Assembly (NCBI GenBank): GCA_014904845.1 | Contig: MU119267.1 | Span: 3,672 to 67,671, forward strand | Direction of reading: 5' to 3' | DNA: 64,000 bases | Source: Acephala macrosclerotiorum | Taxonomy: Eukaryota; Ascomycota; Leotiomycetes; Helotiales; Mollisiaceae | Shown: in pieces, positions 25,266 through 37,481 of the stretch | Position numbering within the stretch: the stretch's first letter is position 1 | Layout of the letters: each line of letters starts with the position of its first letter | The notes under the pieces: model-generated | The model's input: only the letters and a program-made list of their open reading frames with translations | What the model was told of the DNA's origin: nothing | The model's database searches: none | Position numbers and translations under genes: made by a program

Positions 25266-28200
25266 ACTCGAACCCGCAGATGTGGTGGCTTCCCGAAATC
25301 TAAATCTGACCCAGGAGACTGGGACTGGTCCGCTCGTCCGCCCCGCGCATCAACATCCACTTTCTGGACCCCAACACTCCAGACTTCGAACAAGCCAGCG
25401 AGCACCGACAATATGGCACTTGCCATAGTTCGAACAGTAGGGGTATGTTTGAGATGAAGTGATAGTGGGAGAGGAAGAGGAATGAGAGGGGAAAGAGAAA
25501 AATGTGGCATGCAACTGAAACATCTCAACTGCGGCATTTTCCGTTTGGATCTAAGACATCGCGTGATGGGGCTTGCTCGACGATGTGCTATTGTTCTGAG
25601 TTTTCCTTTTCCTCATGCTGTTATTTCCAACATCGTTGAATGTTTGAGATTTGGTTGGTAGAGTTAAGCCTCAGTCTGACGTGATGGTTGTAAAGTGTTT
25701 CAGGCGTTGGTGAGTGGGGCAGAATTCCGAGCTCATGGTGAAGGCGGACGTGCATGCATGCAAGGGTCAGATGAATTGATCCAGACCCTGAACTTGGGAT
25801 CGCGATTGGCGTCGGAGGAGGTGAGGTGGAAGATACCGTTCGCTTTGACCTCCTTGGCATCCGCTTTCATCAACGGCTTCAAGAAATAGGAGGAAAGGCC
25901 GAGAACGGTACAGGCACAGAAATTGACATTCTTTCTGCATCATCTGGCTTCAGCTGCAGCTGCATAGTCCAAGCGTTCCTCGTAAGCATCTCCCGCCTTG
26001 AACTTTAGAAGATTGTGGAGAAGTACTACCGGAGAGAAAGATAGGACTCGAGCCGGAACAGCCAAACTTACAAATGAAGCACCACAGTAACACAACATCA
26101 TCGCTCTCCGTTAGCATTTTCTTCGTGCATGATCTTGCTGCAAGCGAAAGAACACAATGTGGACCCTTCTCACAATGAATCTAAAGTCGTTTCGTAGCCG
26201 AAGTCCTGTTCCGATCCCGGCTCCAACCTCATCCTCTGTGAAATCAATATAGATATTTAGCTGGACGAGAGGATCAATAAAGTAAAATGTGGCATGGCAA
26301 CCAGGTATCGATATTACATCAGCGTGTGTCGTGCAACGTGGTATCAGGGACCAGCATACTTGGCTCGGTCCCTTTCTTGACGCCACCTCATGCACTTCAA
26401 TATATCTTTATATGAAGTTGAGGTCTGGGATTCGGATCAGGCTACCGGCTGCAGTACTCATTGGTGGGGTGAAAGGCGTGATGTTGTGGACGTTGTGGAA
26501 ATCGTTGGCTGAAATGTACAGGCAAGACGGGTGGGTGAAGGATCTTGCATTTATCTTGGAGATTGATAGGTGCCGTAGTGTGATGCGGGGCGGGATGTCG
26601 TGTTGTCTTAGCTGAAGTCTAGGCTTCCGGCGTTATTCGAAGGCTGCGTGGTGAGTGGTTGAGAGGCGAGAGCGTATTGTTTCGACATTTGGATGATTAG
26701 ATGAATCGAACCTAAAGCATGAACTTCAAGACCCGAGAATGAAAGACATGCATTTTCAAAAAGCCTAAGCTCCGCGAGGCTGACGGAGAGAAGTCCGTTC
26801 GCCTCCTCCTCCGCATCCGAATCGGGATCGGGAGGGGCTTTGCATCAACTCATCGGTAACGGCTTCACACCCTTACTCAGACAATGTGGGGCCCGATCTT
26901 TACCTGACCGCCCGAGGCCCTACTCTATCATCCCAGTACAATATATGTTCCTTGTGAGATAGATTGCGTACTCTGCATCAAAGAAGAGTCTGATATTAGT
27001 CTGTACCTCCCGACATGTGGCCTAAAGCGCTCCCAAACCGAAGAACGATAGACGAGAAAATCCGGAGTCTGCCTTGGGAGAAACTGGGGAGAATTACCAG
27101 CCGCTAAGCAGGCATACATGACGTGCATAAGGTGGAAGTGGAGCGTCAAAAAACTTCAAAGTCAAAGCTCTGGGGTTTTGGTTGCATGTTCCATCATGAA
27201 CCCCGATTGCTCTCGTGTCCTCTCATACCTCCACTAGAGGTTTTGAGAACGGCGAGGTCACGGGAATGATGTTATTGTAGAACAGTGAGGGTCTTGCTTA
27301 AGCAGCGTGTTGTGGTTTGTGCTGACGAAGGAAATGGACGAAACGCCTTCGGACGGAAGAAACTCTCCTACTTCTGCGTGCCCTCGGCGCTTTGAAGTCT
27401 GATGAGCTGACTGGATCTGAGTATTGCCACCTGGCAACGGATCTATGGATTGGAACTTCAACGCTGCAGAAATAACAGAATCGCCAAAGAGCAAAGATAA
27501 TTGGTCAATAAAATGATAGGTACGGCTTGTACTTCAGTCCTTCCTCCTAGCCAATCAAAAATAAGCAATCAACGAGATATCGGGTTCTGACATGAAAGGA
27601 GAACAAAGTTTAGAGTTTGTGAGACAGAATGTAGGTCCCCCTTAATTCCAAGACGGACCGATTTTCTGGAAGGTAGATGAGATGAAGTATGTGTTCGTCC
27701 AACGACAACGCTCACGTTGTGGAGTGATGACTGCCGGTCGGGTGTCTCGGGAACTATAGTGTGAAGAGAATACCAGGGCTTATGCCGTGGCACCTCGCCC
27801 GGCTGCTGAAGAAGCGCTCCTATGGTTTGACGTGTTGACGAGAACGATTGCCCAATCGATTCGGGAGGGCAGTTGAGATTTCAAAGTCCCCGTCATCTGG
27901 CATTGAGGCTCCTCTTCACAAGTGAGAAAGGAATTCAACACACCCTCGATATTCGCACATAATGCCATATTGCTTTACCCCTCGGATTAGTTGCAACATC
28001 ACCAACCCCTCTTCCACGGTCCATACCTGGAAGGATACACAAAAGAAAACAACAGCGGCGATGGGCTCGAATCGAGACGTCGTTTTGGAAACTTACTGCA
28101 CAGATCGACACGCCAACTGCCCTCCGGATTCGACGTGACACGCTGGAATGCGGCCAGCTTGCCGTGGTGTGGACGCCACAGTGCCGTACCGTGCCTGCTT

Positions 28201-29223
28201 GCCGAGGAACACGCGGGCGGGGATGTCTTTCCTTGATTTCGAGGTGAGTGGTTGAGATTGTCCAGTGAGGGGAAGAGGAGAGGTCTGTTGTGTAACTCAG
28301 ATCTTTTATTCTGGTGGGGGACGGCGGTTTGAGTTGGATGTGAAGTTATTTTAAGGTTGACTCAGGACGGCTTCAAGCCTCCAGCTGTTGAATGTTCCCG
28401 GTGACATGCGCCATTGCTCCAGGTGAGAAGAGAACGCCTTCTGGGCACCGCAGTATGGGTGTGAGCCGTCCATCGCCAACAAGGTCGAGTTCTTTACCCT
28501 GCCCTGTCAGGTCAGCGACTCAGCGGCAGAGTTCGCTTGCTGCAGTGAGACGAGATCAGGCTGTCCTGATCCGGTGCACTGGTAGCCAACGAGAAGTCGT
28601 AGATCTCATGCTGTCCCACGAGATGATGTCCAGGTTCATCTCTGAAGAAGACGAATACCGGAGAGGCGACTCGTTGAAATGATTTGTGTTTTTGGTATGA
28701 GGGTATGAGGGTATGAGATGTTCATGCATTGGAGGAAAATCAAACGTGGAAGGGTAGGCGATGCAATTGATCCCCCGTTCCTACCGTTGACCATGCTGCA
28801 CATGTTTGATTTTCGACGGCAGTATGGACCTTCCAGAATCAGAAAAGACGTGACCGTGCGACGAGGCCATGAGTCTCATCGAGTCAGTACAAAGAGAGGG
28901 AGGTAGGTATCTTGTATACCCTCTCGTCGCGATTATGAGCACTGACGAGATACCACCCGTTGCGACTGCGAACGTCGATCATGGCCCTCACGAACGTCCT
29001 GGTTGTCATGTTCACGTTAGACACCGGTATCGATATCCCCGATCATCGCATCGTTGACGTGAAGCAAAGGAAAGCTAATCTCCAGCGTACAGTACGTTGC
29101 GATCACCATCCAGCTGTTGCAGCGGGCATCGATGGACCGACGCCCACGTTTCTGCCCCGTGGTCATACCGGATGTCGACTGCTTTGATTCTCGAGCTCAT
29201 GCTGCTCGCTCTCTGTGTGAAAT

Positions 29224-29289
29224 GCAAGGGCAAGGAAGGGCAAAGAAGGGCAAGGAAGGGGAAGGGGAAGGGGAAGGATGAGGGGGGCG
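29224..29289. repeat. purine-rich GGCAAGGAAG simple repeat
   Basis: Interspersed GGGCAAGGAA and GGGGAA units on the plus strand. Low-complexity polypurine tract in the gene-empty stretch. Confidence 0.85.
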
Positions 29290-31462
29290 GCTAAGGCTGG
29301 ATCTGGCAGCTTCACCTCGTTTGTCCTGAACAGGAGCGATGTTCGATGCGAGGCAGATTTTAGCTGGAAAACGTGCTGTCAAGCTTGGGATGTGTGTTTG
29401 TTTGTTTGTTTGAGTTTAAAGCCCTGAAGGATCGGCCCCGGCCATTGCTCCGCCGAGACGAGGAGGGCAGATGTACGGAGGTAGAACGTGCAGCGCAGTT
29501 GCAGCGTCTATCAAAGCTTCATGGATGTGCAGACAGCTCATTTCGTCGACATCTCGGTGATTTGCACTGAGGAAATGGTGCCGACGAGAACCTCGCGAAC
29601 CCCGTTACTGGCGATCAGTCTCCAGTCTCCAGTGTCCTGTCTCCTGTCGCTTGGAACCTTGAAGCTGCTCCATGGTAATATAGACAGGCGGGCATCGTAT
29701 ATCGTCCTGTACTGAAATGCACTCGAAAGGGGTATGGCCGATGCAGATACAGAAGCACTTGCGAGATGTTAGGGGGCGGGTACTGTATCGCCCAGGTGGC
29801 ACGCGCGATATCCCCGTGAAATGGGGCTGCGCCGAGCGACAGGCAGGGGCTGGCCGCCGTCTGCTGAACTTCAAGGTAAGCTTAACGAAGGACGAAGGTA
29901 ACGACGCAGACATATTTCACCATCTGAAACAGTGGACGCAATCAAACCAATGGTTGAAATCCCCAGCTCAGCGACGCGCATGAGTTCAGCGGCGGCATCA
30001 TGTCATGTTCGTAGTTCGTAGGCCTCGATCTGCTCAACTGCTTGTCGACGCCAACGGCTCAGAGATGCATGAATCCTTGGGCATGGAAACAGGGTCCGCT
30101 ATTGGCAGTACAGTATGGATGGAGCTGGGCGGGAACGGATCATGGTGGATACATCTGCCAGGTACCACCTCGAGCACGACTTGGTCTGAAGTCGATTGCC
30201 AGCTGCCATATGGGGCTGCAGTTAAACTTTCCCTCGCCGGTGTCTGTCTCACATCCCCCAAAACGGCTGTGAAGTGATGGGTAGTGATGGGTGTTTGCTC
30301 GAACCTTGCCTATTTTGGCACAGTTGAAAAGCTCAGCCGAGTATCAATATGTCTCAAAATCTATCTACGGGCCCCCGACTAGAAACAGCCGCGGAGGGAA
30401 ACAGCTTCGAGATGAGGAGCGCGGTAATACTAAGTACAATACCCACCCACCAGCGGTGCCACCGCCTTATATCAGATCCTGCTTGCTGGCTGCGGTCGCA
30501 CGCCCAGCACGAGCACGAGCTCCCGGACAATGATCTTCCTTCCCCGACCGGGGCGACACCCATCTGAGATGTTGGTTTTCTGGGGTTCGAGGATATAATT
30601 TTCCGGCCCATGAATCCGTACAGATGCCATTCTTGCCTCAGATAAGCTTTTCACATGTATACTAGTAATATCGTACCAGGAACATCAACTGCGAGAGAGC
30701 CCACGCCATCCTGCTTCTGGGCAGACGCCCAACGGTCCGAGCCCAGGCGACACCTGACATCCTCATGTTCATCACCCGCGCAGAAGCCATACGGACGTGG
30801 AGGTCGTGCAGCATGAAGTGAAGGTTCCTGTCGGTTGGCGAGGCCTGCCGCGGAATGATGGGCCAGGGAAGAAGACTCGAAGCGTCGACACATGATCCAG
30901 AATGAGTGACAATGGCCTTCTGTGTAATGTCGATGAGACGGATGCTCGAGTCAAGCACCGTATGGTACACATATGAGGGAGAAGCATGGTCGCACCCATA
31001 TCCAGTGATCGTGTCCGGGGGACGAGGAGATAGGGGCAGCAACCGAGTCGCACACCACACCACACCTCAGATGCGCTGCGGCGGGAGATCGATTGCTTGC
31101 TGCATACTAGTATGCACGTCGCTCTCCAGCAACAAAGCACGCTGATGAGGAGTCCAGCCGAATAGGGGAAAGAGCCCGATACACACGGGGACTTTGTAGA
31201 TTCGATTTCGCGGGGCAGACGGCAGACGGCAGCAGACGGCAGCAGTCTGCCAGCCTGATACTGATCGAAGGTCCAAGCCCGTCTAGGGTCGCCGGCGAGC
31301 CACCAAGTACTTAGTACGATGGCGTTAGGCTGTTCCGGGTCGCAGCACATCTACGCACATCTACGCACAGGTTTGCCTATACAGGACTAGAGAAACTCGA
31401 GAACATCCATCCAGGATTCCAGGCCAGTGAGGACTTGAGGATGCTCCGACACGACAGGCGAG

Positions 31463-31485
31463 TGCTTCTGCTTCTGCTTCTGCTT
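31463..31485. repeat. GCTTCT hexanucleotide microsatellite
   Basis: About four tandem GCTTCT-type units on the plus strand, about 45 bases before the CT-rich tract. Confidence 0.85.
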
Positions 31486-31528
31486 CGGTTTGCCACAAGC
31501 GACCAGGCGTCGGTTCTCCTTGGTGCTG

Positions 31529-31566
31529 CCTCTCTGCCCTCTCTCTCCCTCTCTCTCTCCCTCCCT
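31529..31566. repeat. CT-rich microsatellite tract
   Basis: Nearly uninterrupted pyrimidine run of TCTC and CCCT units on the plus strand, about 0.85 kb upstream of the bHLH start. CT tracts are common near fungal transcription start sites. Confidence 0.8.
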
Positions 31567-32420
31567 GCTGCCACCAGTTCGTCCATCCCAGTCCTCCTTC
31601 TCCCGTTCCCACGCACGCTGCTCCCCATCCCCTCGCTCCCTGTCCTGGTGCCCTGTATGCCCTGTATCCTTGTCCCACGCATCCTCACCCTGGCAGCATC
31701 GTGTGTCCATCCACTTTTCTTCCACCGGCGTCTGGTCGTGCACCGCTGGCTTGACTCTCGACGTGCCTTCGCCTGGCTGCTGCTGGGCTGCCCGCCGACC
31801 CCCGGGAGAGACACACTGACACTACGCTCTTTTGATCACCATGTCCTCGATGCTACCGGATCGCATCCACGTACTTAACCTTCGTTGTCTCTGCCCGCCA
31901 TCAACGCCTGCACGTCGAACTTGACGCTTGACGCTTGACGCCCTCTCCCTCCCCATGGTCTAGTCGATTTTATATTTATATTTATACTTGTATTTATTAT
32001 ACATTGCCCCAGCCAGAACTCGCCCACGCTCGCTATTAGGGGGTCTGCTTTGGTCAGTCGAGGTGGGAACAGATCGGCCAATCACAAACTTTCCCTCGCC
32101 CTGGTCGCTTTTTGCTCCACTCAATCGACCACGACCATCCCCAATCGCACTAGATAAATTCGCAGGTCCCTTCCCTCCTCCTCAACCCTCACCTCACCGG
32201 CACCACCACGCACGCTGAGGGGAAGATCATCGCTGCCACTGTTCTCGATCACGTCGCTGGGCGTGGCTTCTTCGACGTATCGAGTCTGCTGGACTCAATT
32301 GCAGTCATCGAGTCCGTATCAGCAGTCGCTTTGGTCAATTCGTTCTCTCCTGACCTCGAGCTACTGGGCCTTGATTCCTCCGTCTGCACTCCCTGCGTCT
32401 CAATTGGGGAACACACCACA

Positions 32421-33989
32421 ATGGCTGCGTCTCAAGTATCACAGAAGCTCCCTGCGGGCCTGGCTGGAGTCTTAAACAAGCCGGACGACCACCATGCTCG
32501 CGACTCGGCCTACTATTCTGCCAAAGACCCTGCGAGCAAGCGTGAGGCCCAAACCTCTTCAGATAATGGAGCATCGCTGACAATACCGCAGACAATTCCA
32601 CCCAGTCAAGCAATGGCACTGCGGGAATCGACTCGTGCCTCTCTCGTACCGACTCCTCTTCTGCTGCCGATATGACGCCTTCGCCAATCTCCACTGGTCC
32701 GAATACACAACCCCTCAACTCTCCTGCTTCAGGAGCGATGAGTGTTGCCTCGATTGTTTCGCCAACCTCAAATGGTTTCTCTCACCCCTTCTACGAAACG
32801 AACAACCATAATGGAGCGTATGACTCTCGACGTGAGTCGGTGGACAGCAGATTGGGTGCCAATTTTGGCGACATGAAATTGGCCAATTCACCATATGCAA
32901 GTGCGAATCCATCGACAACGTCTTTGCAGAGCACCTTGGCCCAACAGCGCAATCCAGGATCTGCACACCCAGACCGGAATTCGGGTCCTTTCCGCCTGTC
33001 GAGTGGTTATCAGCCGAACTATCAGCGAGTACCAGATCCCGTCTCCCGTACCGCACCATTGATCACCGGACCTGCTCTTGGTGCTATCGCTCGAGCACCC
33101 GAGCCAACGAAAGGTCAGGCCTGGGCTTTCCCTGAGGAAGAAGTGCAGAGACTGCCATCGGCTGCGAGACCAAGTGACGATGCTAGCCGTCACGGAACAT
33201 CGTTCTATGATGACTCGAGGCGCAATTCATACGCAGACTCGATTGCGAGCAGCCAATATACAACGGAGTCACGCTTGCCACCTGGACAGCGACGTCTCGA
33301 GGATGGTGTTCCTTCTGACTATCATCGAGGATCGTCTGAATATCAAGTGAGCACGCATCATCACAGCCTTCAGCATCGACAGATCGCGGACCTGCAAAAT
33401 GGTGAGGGTGATTCCCCAACCAGCTCTCAGCCATACTCACGCACACCCGAACTTCGCGTCTCTCACAAACTTGCTGAGAGGAAGCGACGACTTGAAATGA
33501 AGGATTTGTTTGATACCTTGAGAACGTTGCAGAGTGTTGAAAGAGGAGCGAAGGCGTCGAAGTGGGAGATTCTGTCTAAGGGTAAGCGTTTCGCAGTCTT
33601 TGCAAGCAAATGTGCTAATTGTTGTAGCCATCTCCGAACATGAGCGTCAAACGAAGATTATCGATGATCAAAAGAAACAGATTCAGCGTCTCGAGGCTCA
33701 CCTTCACCGCGCTGAGCAAGACCTCGACATCGCTCGACGTGAAGCCAATGGTGCCCGACTGGAAAATGCTCAACTTCGGTCAGAAGTTTCTGGACTACAG
33801 GGTGGTGCTCCTGCGTACCACGGTACTGCACCGCCTGTTCAACATCACCAAGGCTACGCCATGCAACCCTCAGAGCCGCAACAACAATTGCCACCACTCC
33901 GAAATATCCCAGGGCCCGAAGTCATGAATGGAGTGCAATATCAACACGAACAACGTCCTAACGGCTATCGCCCTACGGACAGATTCTAA
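32421..33989 (+). CDS. basic helix-loop-helix transcription factor
   Basis: Predicted join 32421-32541, 32592-33581, 33628-33989 (introns of 50 and 46 nt); 490 residues. The ATG lies in CACAATGGC and is the first in frame. The N-terminal two thirds is Ser/Pro/Gln-rich and probably disordered. The bHLH begins near 331: SHKLAERKRR carries His332, Glu336 and Arg340, the H-E-R set that reads CACGTG-type E-boxes. Helix 1, loop and helix 2 follow; the second intron falls in the loop/helix 2 region and its removal gives WEILSKAISEHERQ. Helix 2 runs into a long coiled coil (about 372-430, RLEAHLHRAEQDLD), so it should dimerise as a bHLH-zipper-like factor. The C-terminal tail is Gln/Pro-rich. It resembles the bHLH proteins often annotated as GlcD-gamma or Fus c 3-like in fungi; targets are not evident. 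Confidence 0.88.
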
Positions 33990-35245
33990 TCAACGCTCTT
34001 ACGTCTCGTTATGATCGTCGACCTTCTACATCATGGTCACTTAATCTCTTTTATATACCCACACTGAGATGCTCTCACGACATATCGAACCCCTAAAGAT
34101 TACGACCATGGTCAGCATGGAACGACCATATCATTGATAGCACTCGTAAAAACGAACATCGTTGAGCGTGCGTTACCCATAGTCAATGTCTTGGCGGCGA
34201 TCTATTACTTCACACCGCTTGTGTTACTACTCTTATATTTCTTTTTCTGTTGGAGTAGATTCCTCCTGGTTGGAACCTTTTTGCTTCGCTCAATACCCAC
34301 GGAGGTGACTTGGTCTACCTAACTTGGAGCCTCGTCTTTTTTTTCATACATGGATTTGTGTTATAAAAGTGTGGCGTTAGGGGCTTAAGCATTGGACCGG
34401 CGTTTTGTTTGAGCAGGGAATGGGTGGCCAGAAACACTGTTGGAGTGTAAACCAACAAAAAAAAGGTGACAGGGCACTGGCGTTATTACAATACCCGATA
34501 TGATCTCTCATATGGTTTCCTGAGTCTCCTTCCCACGACAACTAGCCATGGAGCTGGATCAGTAATGGAAAGATGAGGATGCTGGGCTGGATGATAGCAG
34601 GAATGATGGTCTAGACCTAGGTACACCACATAGATTAGGATCTTGAAACGAATAACAGAGATGAAGAAAGTTTGATATTGATTTGGTTATGAAGTGAACC
34701 CACCTAAAGGAGTTTTGGTTGTCGTGACCTGATCTGAACGCAAAATCAACATTTTTCCTTTCAGACATGCATGCAATGCTCAATTTGCAGTCAACTTCTG
34801 GAAACGTCCCATCCTGCCAAACTTCTAATTGTTTCTTATCAAACTATCAAGAAAAATATCACCATTGAGGAGCACGCGACGAGGCAGACAAATTTAAGAG
34901 CATGGCAAGGCTTACCCCTGAATTTCAGGGTCCTTTCGACCTTGAAGCTGGTAAAGAACCACAAAACACAGCTAACGGAAATATTGAAGACATGAATGCA
35001 ATCTCTATCCTTCGAGCTGAATGCTGAAGATTATGACCAGTGTCTTCTCTCCACATCCCTGCGCTTTTCAAGAAAATGGATCAAAAATAGGAGTATCGTT
35101 TGAGTGGCGACCTAGAACGGACTAGCCCCACGCTAATTTTCTTCCATATTCTGAGCAGCGAAAAATTATTTTAGAAGCATCATCACTCTTTGCATTCAAA
35201 CATCGAGACCTTTCTTCCCATTCATTCCCTTCACAAACCGCCATC
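33990..35245. other. intergenic region, bHLH to RRM gene
   Basis: Contains the 3' flank of the bHLH gene and the promoter of the RNA-binding protein gene. Only short frames without recognisable features. Confidence 0.5.
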
Positions 35246-36567
35246 ATGTAAGTTCCAATCTGACATATTCATATCAATTGAGCATATCTAATCATAATTG
35301 CAGGCATTTCATCCGTCGTGCTGCTCTCCGAGCTGCTTCTTCGCCATCTACCTCCTTCATCTCCAAACCACGCACCATCACAACAGCCTCCCCCTTCCTC
35401 CTCAGATCAAAGGTACAAACCCCAATCGCCTCATTCGTATCTAGAAGATTCAACAGTGATGAGGCCTCGCAAGGGAAATCTCAAGTTGAGTCTGCAGATG
35501 GCGAACAGGGTACCGTCGAGTCCGCAATCAACTCCGCGACGGAGTCTGCATCCACATACGCTTCTGAAGCATCAGAATCTTTCTCCGAGACCTCTGAGAC
35601 TGCCAAGGGAGCTGTGAGCGACTTTGCGTCGGATGCTGGTGCATATACCCCAAGAGAGCCAAGACAGGACAGAAGTGGCTTCAACGATAGACGAGATGGT
35701 GGTGCATCTGGATTCGGAGCTCGTGAATACAGTCCTCCAGCCCCTTCCAATGGTATCTATGTTGGAAACTTATTGTTTGATATCACCGCTGCGGATCTCG
35801 AGAGAGAATTTTCTGGCTTTGGTACGATTAAGAGCGCGACCATTGCTTCTGATGCTAGAGGGTTGAGCAAGGGGTAAGAAATTCTTTTCTACAAAAAATT
35901 TTCCACTCTTTGAATTAGGGGCTAATAATTTCTTTGAAGATTCGGATACGTCGAGTTCGACACCACCGACGCCGCCGCCACCGCCATCGAAGCCAAGCAC
36001 CAATCCCAACTCGAAGGCCGTCGTATTGTCGTCAACTACATGAAGCGCAACGCCCGCGAGCTCCGCGGCGAAATCGAGCCCACCAAGACTCTCTTCATCG
36101 GCAACCTCGCCTTCGAGATGTCTGATGCTGACTTGAACAAGCTCTTCCGTGACGTCAAGAACGTCATCGATGTTCGTGTTGCTATTGATCGTCGTACAGG
36201 CCAACCAAGAGGTTTCGCTCACGCGGATTTCGTGGATATTGAGTCGGCGGTCAAGGGTAAGGAGGCGTTGATGAATAAGGAGGTTTATGGTCGTCAGTTG
36301 AGAATTGATTTCTCGGCTGGTAATAAGACTGCCAGAGGTGATGGTGGAAACCCAGGTGGTGACCGTGGTGGACGTCCTAGCTACGGCGGTGGCCGTGGAG
36401 GTGGATACGGTAGTGATCGTGGCGGACGAGGAGACCGTGGAGGATACGGTGGTGATCGTGGCGGACGAGGAGGCTATGGTGGAGACCGTGGAGGATACGG
36501 TGGTGACCGAGGTGGCGATCGTGGACGAGGAGGCTATGGAGGGGACCGTGAAGGAAGCCGTTTCTAA
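35246..36567 (+). CDS. two-RRM, RGG-box RNA-binding protein with mitochondrial-type presequence
   Basis: Predicted join 35246-35247, 35304-35873, 35940-36567 (introns of 56 and 66 nt); 399 residues. The start codon itself is split: exon 1 ends AT before GTAAGT and exon 2 supplies G, giving [12 protein letters not shown]. The first 55 residues are rich in Arg, Ser and Ala with no acidic residues, ending [10 protein letters not shown], a convincing matrix-targeting presequence. An acidic Ser/Glu-rich segment leads to RRM1 (about 151-226; RNP2 IYVGNL, RNP1 KGFGYVEF across the second intron) and RRM2 (about 241-320; RNP2 LFIGNL, RNP1 RGFAHADF). The tail (345-399) is an RGG/YGG box. The RRM-RRM-RGG plan resembles Nsr1/gar2 nucleolar proteins, but the N-terminus suggests mitochondrial RNA binding. 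Confidence 0.9.
35248..35303 (+). other. intron interrupting the start codon
   Basis: GTAAGT donor directly after the AT of the ATG; TTGCAG acceptor before the G that completes it. Unspliced RNA would read ATG then TAA, an immediate stop, so this intron must be removed to make the protein. Confidence 0.8.
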
Positions 36568-37481
36568 ACGACATTGGCTATACCTTGGCTGACCCTGGGG
36601 ATGGATGCTGAGAGGAGACGTGTACATCATGAGGGTGTGTGCTAGCATGCGAACATACGGTGTGTAAGAAGTGTACTAAAAGTTGAGGGCAGAGAAGGGA
36701 TTTTCATGGCGGCTGCATCTGATCTCTGGAGCTCGTCTTTCTATACCTTGTCTTAAAGCTTCTTTTGCATGGAACTGTAAACTAAGGGTTAACTTTTGGG
36801 ACAAGGCGTATAAGAGATGAGCCGATACAGAACTTTAACTCCGCTCATGATTGGGAAGGCTTTCTTTTGTACAATGTTAGATAAGAGCAGTAAAATAATA
36901 TCAATTTCCTGCAGATACTTTCGTCTTGACTTGAGTTGACCTGGATTACTTGTGTTCTGTGGGTACTCATTTTTCTTTTCAAACTTTGGATGAAAATTTG
37001 CCTACGACATTTACCAAAACTCACCAATGTTCGAATTGGAATCAAAAGCAATTTACTACCATCCTTGAAACCAATGTACCAAAACTTCACGCTACATTTA
37101 TCAACTCTTTAAACACCTGCATGTGATGATGCCTCGTCTCGGACAAGGCTAGGCTGGCGCTCCCGCCTGAAAAACAGCACCTCGGCACCGGCTGATCACC
37201 AAAAACCAGAGCTTCCGAAAGCCCAACCCCACACCGAACCCCATCTTTTGCCTCATTCTTTCTGACTTCAGCACACGACCCTCGCCAGCGCATATTCTTG
37301 TACATTACGCCTTGACGTGTCATCTGCATATAGACTTCGAAAAGTTGTTTGCATTTCCTGCCATCCATCTGTCTATTCACCGACACGTACGAGCATCCTG
37401 CGGCGAGCGCACATCTGCGTTTGATTTATAATAACAACAAATACTCCCGGGAATCACGAAAAACGATAGAGAACAGCAGAG
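36568..37481. other. intergenic region upstream of PEX5
   Basis: About 0.9 kb between two co-directional genes; 3' flank of the RRM gene and promoter of PEX5. No feature recognised. Confidence 0.5.

Larger units (their letters stand above)
23949..32420. other. 8.5-kb gene-empty stretch of ordinary composition
   Basis: No open frame here carries a recognisable motif. The longest (145-192 codons around 30.7-31.9 kb) overlap on both strands and are low-complexity or biased. It contains simple repeats, one inverted repeat, and near its end a TATA-like T/A run (31,965-32,002) about 420-460 bases before the bHLH start, preceded by a pyrimidine-rich tract. A long regulatory region or 5' leader of the bHLH gene, non-coding RNAs or fast-evolving orphan genes are all possible. 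I saw no tRNA by eye. Confidence 0.5.

Noticed and set aside
25255..25280. GTTCGAGTC on the minus strand, resembling a tRNA T-arm
   Set aside because: The flanking five bases on each side do not pair, and no acceptor or anticodon arm can be drawn around it.
30662..31878. Overlapping open frames of 105-192 codons on both strands
   Set aside because: They overlap one another on both strands, follow simple repeats, and show no domain or motif.
32335..33193. Minus-strand frames opposite the bHLH gene
   Set aside because: Shadows of the real coding strand, which has consistent introns and a conserved bHLH domain.
35770..36648. 292-codon open frame on the minus strand opposite the RNA-binding protein
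   Set aside because: It is the antisense shadow of the RRM and RGG coding sequence, with low-complexity Thr/Ser/Val runs produced by the Gly/Arg codons.
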